Shown one piece after another: positions 6,943 through 8,666 of a stretch of DNA of 8,666 bases. The position numbers and the translations under genes are program-made. Within the stretch, counting starts at the first letter, position 1. Each line of letters starts with the position of its first letter. Source of the stretch: Chitinophagaceae bacterium (GTDB taxonomy: Bacteria > Bacteroidota > Bacteroidia > Chitinophagales > Chitinophagaceae); NCBI GenBank assembly GCA_023251285.1, contig JAHEZB010000057.1:1-8666 (forward strand). The letters are read 5' to 3'. The notes below the pieces were generated by a model. That model worked only from the letters and a program-made list of their open reading frames with translations, was not told the origin of the DNA and did not search any database.

Positions 6943-7314
6943 TTAAGCAAACAGGGAAACTGATTGTAATTCAGTTGCTAATTTATGAATTGTCAATTCG
7001 ATTTTTTTTGCCTGTTCAGCAGAAGGATGCTTCACACCCGATGAGTATTGCCTTACTAAACCTGGATTAAGTCCGGCATACTTTGCAATAGAAGAAACTT
7101 TTAAGTAATCATGTTGCTCAAAAAAAGTTTGCAGATCATATCGTATTTCAAATTCGACATGGTCGAGATCGCATTGTTTTTGGAGAAGTTTTTTCAACGT
7201 TTTTTCAATAGCTTCTACTGTTGCTGCGCTTTCAACCATCAAATGATCTTTGTATTCAGTGCGCCCCCAAAGTTCACCATCTCCTTTTTCAATAATTAAT
7301 ACTAATTTTTTCAT
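6943..7314 (-). CDS. hicB: HicB-type antitoxin with C-terminal helix-turn-helix
   Basis: The 123-residue protein is read as the antitoxin that neutralises HicA and represses the operon. The N-terminal part (about 1-48) fits the short beta-beta-alpha HicB fold (KLVLIIEKGDGELWGRTEY, then AATVEAIEKTLKKLL). The C-terminal part (about 60-117) is a helix-turn-helix of the Xre/Cro kind, with KVSSIAKYAGLNPGLVRQYSSG at 72-93 and then HPSAEQAKKIELTIHKLATEL. The ATG at 7314 lies 25 bp downstream of the hicA stop, so both are probably on one mRNA, in the usual toxin-first order. Without its neighbour this protein would be called only an Xre-like regulator; the HicA next to it makes the antitoxin call likely. 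It converges on the PUR-domain gene. No intrinsic terminator was found after it. Confidence 0.82.
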   Translation of the reverse strand: MKKLVLIIEKGDGELWGRTEYKDHLMVESAATVEAIEKTLKKLLQKQCDLDHVEFEIRYDLQTFFEQHDYLKVSSIAKYAGLNPGLVRQYSSGVKHPSAEQAKKIELTIHKLATELQSVSLFA

Positions 7315-7339
7315 ACTATAATTTTTTTATTAAATGATG

Positions 7340-7525
7340 TCATTTAAGTCCCGCTTTTTTTAAGATCGAATGCAAAGTTCCTTTCGGAATATCTTTGGAT
7401 CCATGAAAAGGTACAGTTATCTTTCCCTTTTTCGTCGCGTGTTCAAATTGTTTGTGGCTTCCTTCCTGGCTTACTTCGTACCATCCATCATTCTGAAGCA
7501 ATTTAATGATGACCTTAGCATTCAT
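7340..7525 (-). CDS. hicA: HicA-type toxin, mRNA interferase
   Basis: The 61-residue protein is a small ribosome-independent mRNA-cleaving toxin with a dsRNA-binding-like fold. It matches HicA along its whole length: KVIIKLLQNDGWYEV, then GSHKQFEH with the catalytic His24, then the strand KITVPFHG and the family's C-terminal helix motif DIPKGTLHSILKKAGLK. Its length is normal (about 60-80 residues) and the key His is intact, so the toxin looks functional. The ATG at 7525 is preceded by an AT-rich leader and a probable operator. It is cotranscribed with hicB. The family call is strong; cellular activity is inferred. Confidence 0.92.
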   Translation of the reverse strand: MNAKVIIKLLQNDGWYEVSQEGSHKQFEHATKKGKITVPFHGSKDIPKGTLHSILKKAGLK

Positions 7526-7529
7526 TTTA

Positions 7530-7551
7530 TAAAGATAGCGATTTTGCTACC
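7530..7551 (-). promoter_or_regulatory. Candidate hicAB promoter and operator
   Basis: On the minus strand GGTAGC-AAAATC-GCTATC forms an imperfect inverted repeat (5 of 6 arm positions paired; 7534-7551). It runs into TATCTTTA (7530-7537), seven of eight matches to the Bacteroidota -7 consensus. A repressor bound here would cover the promoter, as expected for a HicB-autoregulated operon. The -7 element is very close to the hicA ATG (5 bp gap), which would leave almost no leader, so either the promoter call is slightly off or the mRNA is nearly leaderless. Confidence 0.42.
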
Positions 7552-7632
7552 TTTTTTAAGAATCTCCTGCTATGTTTTTTGCCGGCTTTTGTATCACTAA
7601 TATAACGTTTCTGAAAAAACTAATAGATACAG

Positions 7633-7653
7633 CCAATCGCAGTTATCAATTGG
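7633..7653 (-). other. Short hairpin between the secreted-protein gene and hicA
   Basis: On the minus strand CCAATTG and CGATTGG can form a 7-bp stem (one G-U pair) around a 7-nt loop, about 48 bp after the stop of the upstream gene. A T-run follows 11 nt later rather than directly, so it is at best a weak terminator. The rest of the 175-bp gap shows no gene. Confidence 0.28.
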
Positions 7654-7700
7654 AATGCAATAATGCGAGAGTAACGTCTTCTGCTAAAAAACCTCTTTTT

Positions 7701-8033
7701 TTATTTCCTGTTAACCAGGGGTGGAGCAAGCAGTCCCTTAGAACCATTTGGTATTAGCTCCGGTGGAATTATATTAATTGTTGCTACAGGCATATTTGAC
7801 GGAAAATCTGGAGCGAGGCAGCGCATCTTATCGATAGGCGATTCAAATACTTTTCCGTTTTCTGTGTTATATAAAAGCTTGTATTTTGGAAGATTCATTG
7901 CGGTTATATCCTGCCTGTTCAAAAGGATTATAGAATCCCGGTAAACAGATGCATTCGTTATTTTGCCATTAAATTGACCGTTTGCGGAGACAGAAAAGAG
8001 AAATATTGATGCAGAAAATGTCAATTGTTTCAT
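7701..8033 (-). CDS. Small secreted protein of unknown function
   Basis: The product is not recognised. It is a 110-residue protein beginning with a short signal peptide: MKQ, a hydrophobic core LTFSASIFLFSVSA, and a likely signal peptidase I site near residues 17-20 (SANGQ). No lipobox cysteine is present, so it should be periplasmic or exported. The mature part is mostly polar, has a single Cys (72), and ends in a Pro-rich stretch (NIIPPELIPNGSKGLLAPPLVNRK). It shows no repeats or transmembrane helix. The ATG at 8033 is preferred; an in-frame TTG at 8057 would add eight residues ahead of the signal peptide and spoil it. It sits between pgi and hicA on the same strand, with no clear promoter or functional link. 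The intact signal peptide and absence of stops argue for a real gene. Confidence 0.62.
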   Translation of the reverse strand: MKQLTFSASIFLFSVSANGQFNGKITNASVYRDSIILLNRQDITAMNLPKYKLLYNTENGKVFESPIDKMRCLAPDFPSNMPVATINIIPPELIPNGSKGLLAPPLVNRK

Positions 8034-8183
8034 GACTGAAAGGTTTAAAGAAGACAATTAAAAAATGAATGGAGTAAAAAACTACTCATTTTATTTTGTT
8101 GATGATTCTGATATTTTTTTGAGAGATACATGGATTCTACGTCAATTCAAAAACACAAATTGCCGGTATTCATTTCTTTACTG

Positions 8184-8207
8184 AATAATTCAATAATTTA
8201 ATAATTA
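8184..8207. repeat. Three tandem copies of AATAATTN
   Basis: AATAATTC, AATAATTT and AATAATTA follow each other without gaps, just downstream of the pgi stop codon. It is a small AT-rich microrepeat, probably from replication slippage. An inverted repeat TATTCA-N9-TGAATA (8167-8187) overlaps its left end but lacks a U-tract on the pgi strand, so it is not a convincing terminator. Confidence 0.5.
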
Positions 8208-8212
8208 ACGAC

Positions 8213-8666
<454 letters not shown>

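Noticed and set aside
7370..7757. Plus-strand frames of 61 and 76 residues over hicA and the following gap
   Set aside because: One is antisense to hicA and the other crosses into the secreted-protein gene; both lack motifs and a promoter.
8034..8057. TTG start extending the secreted protein by eight residues
   Set aside because: It would place polar residues ahead of a well-formed signal peptide that starts at the ATG (8033).
8085..8100. GAGTA-N6-TACTC hairpin as a terminator
   Set aside because: Five-bp stem without a proper U-tract on the strand that carries genes here; no plus-strand gene ends nearby.

Overview
The window looks like ordinary chromosome from a member of the Bacteroidota, most likely a Chitinophagales/Sphingobacteriia-type bacterium. 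Four things point there: AT-rich intergenic DNA, near absence of Shine-Dalgarno sequences before the genes, promoter elements of the Bacteroidota housekeeping type (TAnnTTTG at -7), and a PUR-domain (DUF3276-type) protein, a family I know mainly from this phylum. No tRNA, rRNA, CRISPR array, insertion sequence or prophage gene was seen.

Layout. 1-1857, minus strand: a manganese homeostasis unit, mntR (DtxR-family regulator) followed by an overlapping mntH (Nramp transporter) that runs off the left edge. A TTTAGA-N4-TCTAAA inverted repeat lies on the predicted mntR -7 element, so the pair is probably repressed by its own first product. 1858-2224: a 367-bp AT-rich regulatory interval between the divergent mntR and dnaK genes. 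It holds a -24/-12 (sigma-54-like) element before dnaK and two upstream inverted repeats. 2225-4193, plus strand: complete dnaK and a strong terminator with a GAAA tetraloop. 4311-6158, plus: an ABC exporter half-transporter with Asp where the catalytic Glu is expected. 6208-6843, plus: a PUR-domain nucleic-acid-binding protein with a good promoter, an acidic disordered tail and a terminator. 6943-7551, minus: a hicA-hicB toxin-antitoxin pair with a candidate operator. 7701-8033, minus: a small secreted protein of unknown function. 8213-8666, minus: the C-terminal part of pgi (glucose-6-phosphate isomerase), running off the right edge.

How the genes relate. Only mntR-mntH and hicA-hicB are clear functional units. 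dnaK, the exporter and the PUR gene share a strand but are separated by terminators or promoters and look independently transcribed. The most informative signals are regulatory: the operator-promoter overlap at mntR and the apparent sigma-54-type promoter of dnaK, for which no CIRCE element was seen. I found no convincing new multi-gene system; the least explained genes are the secreted 110-residue protein and the exporter with its degenerate active site.
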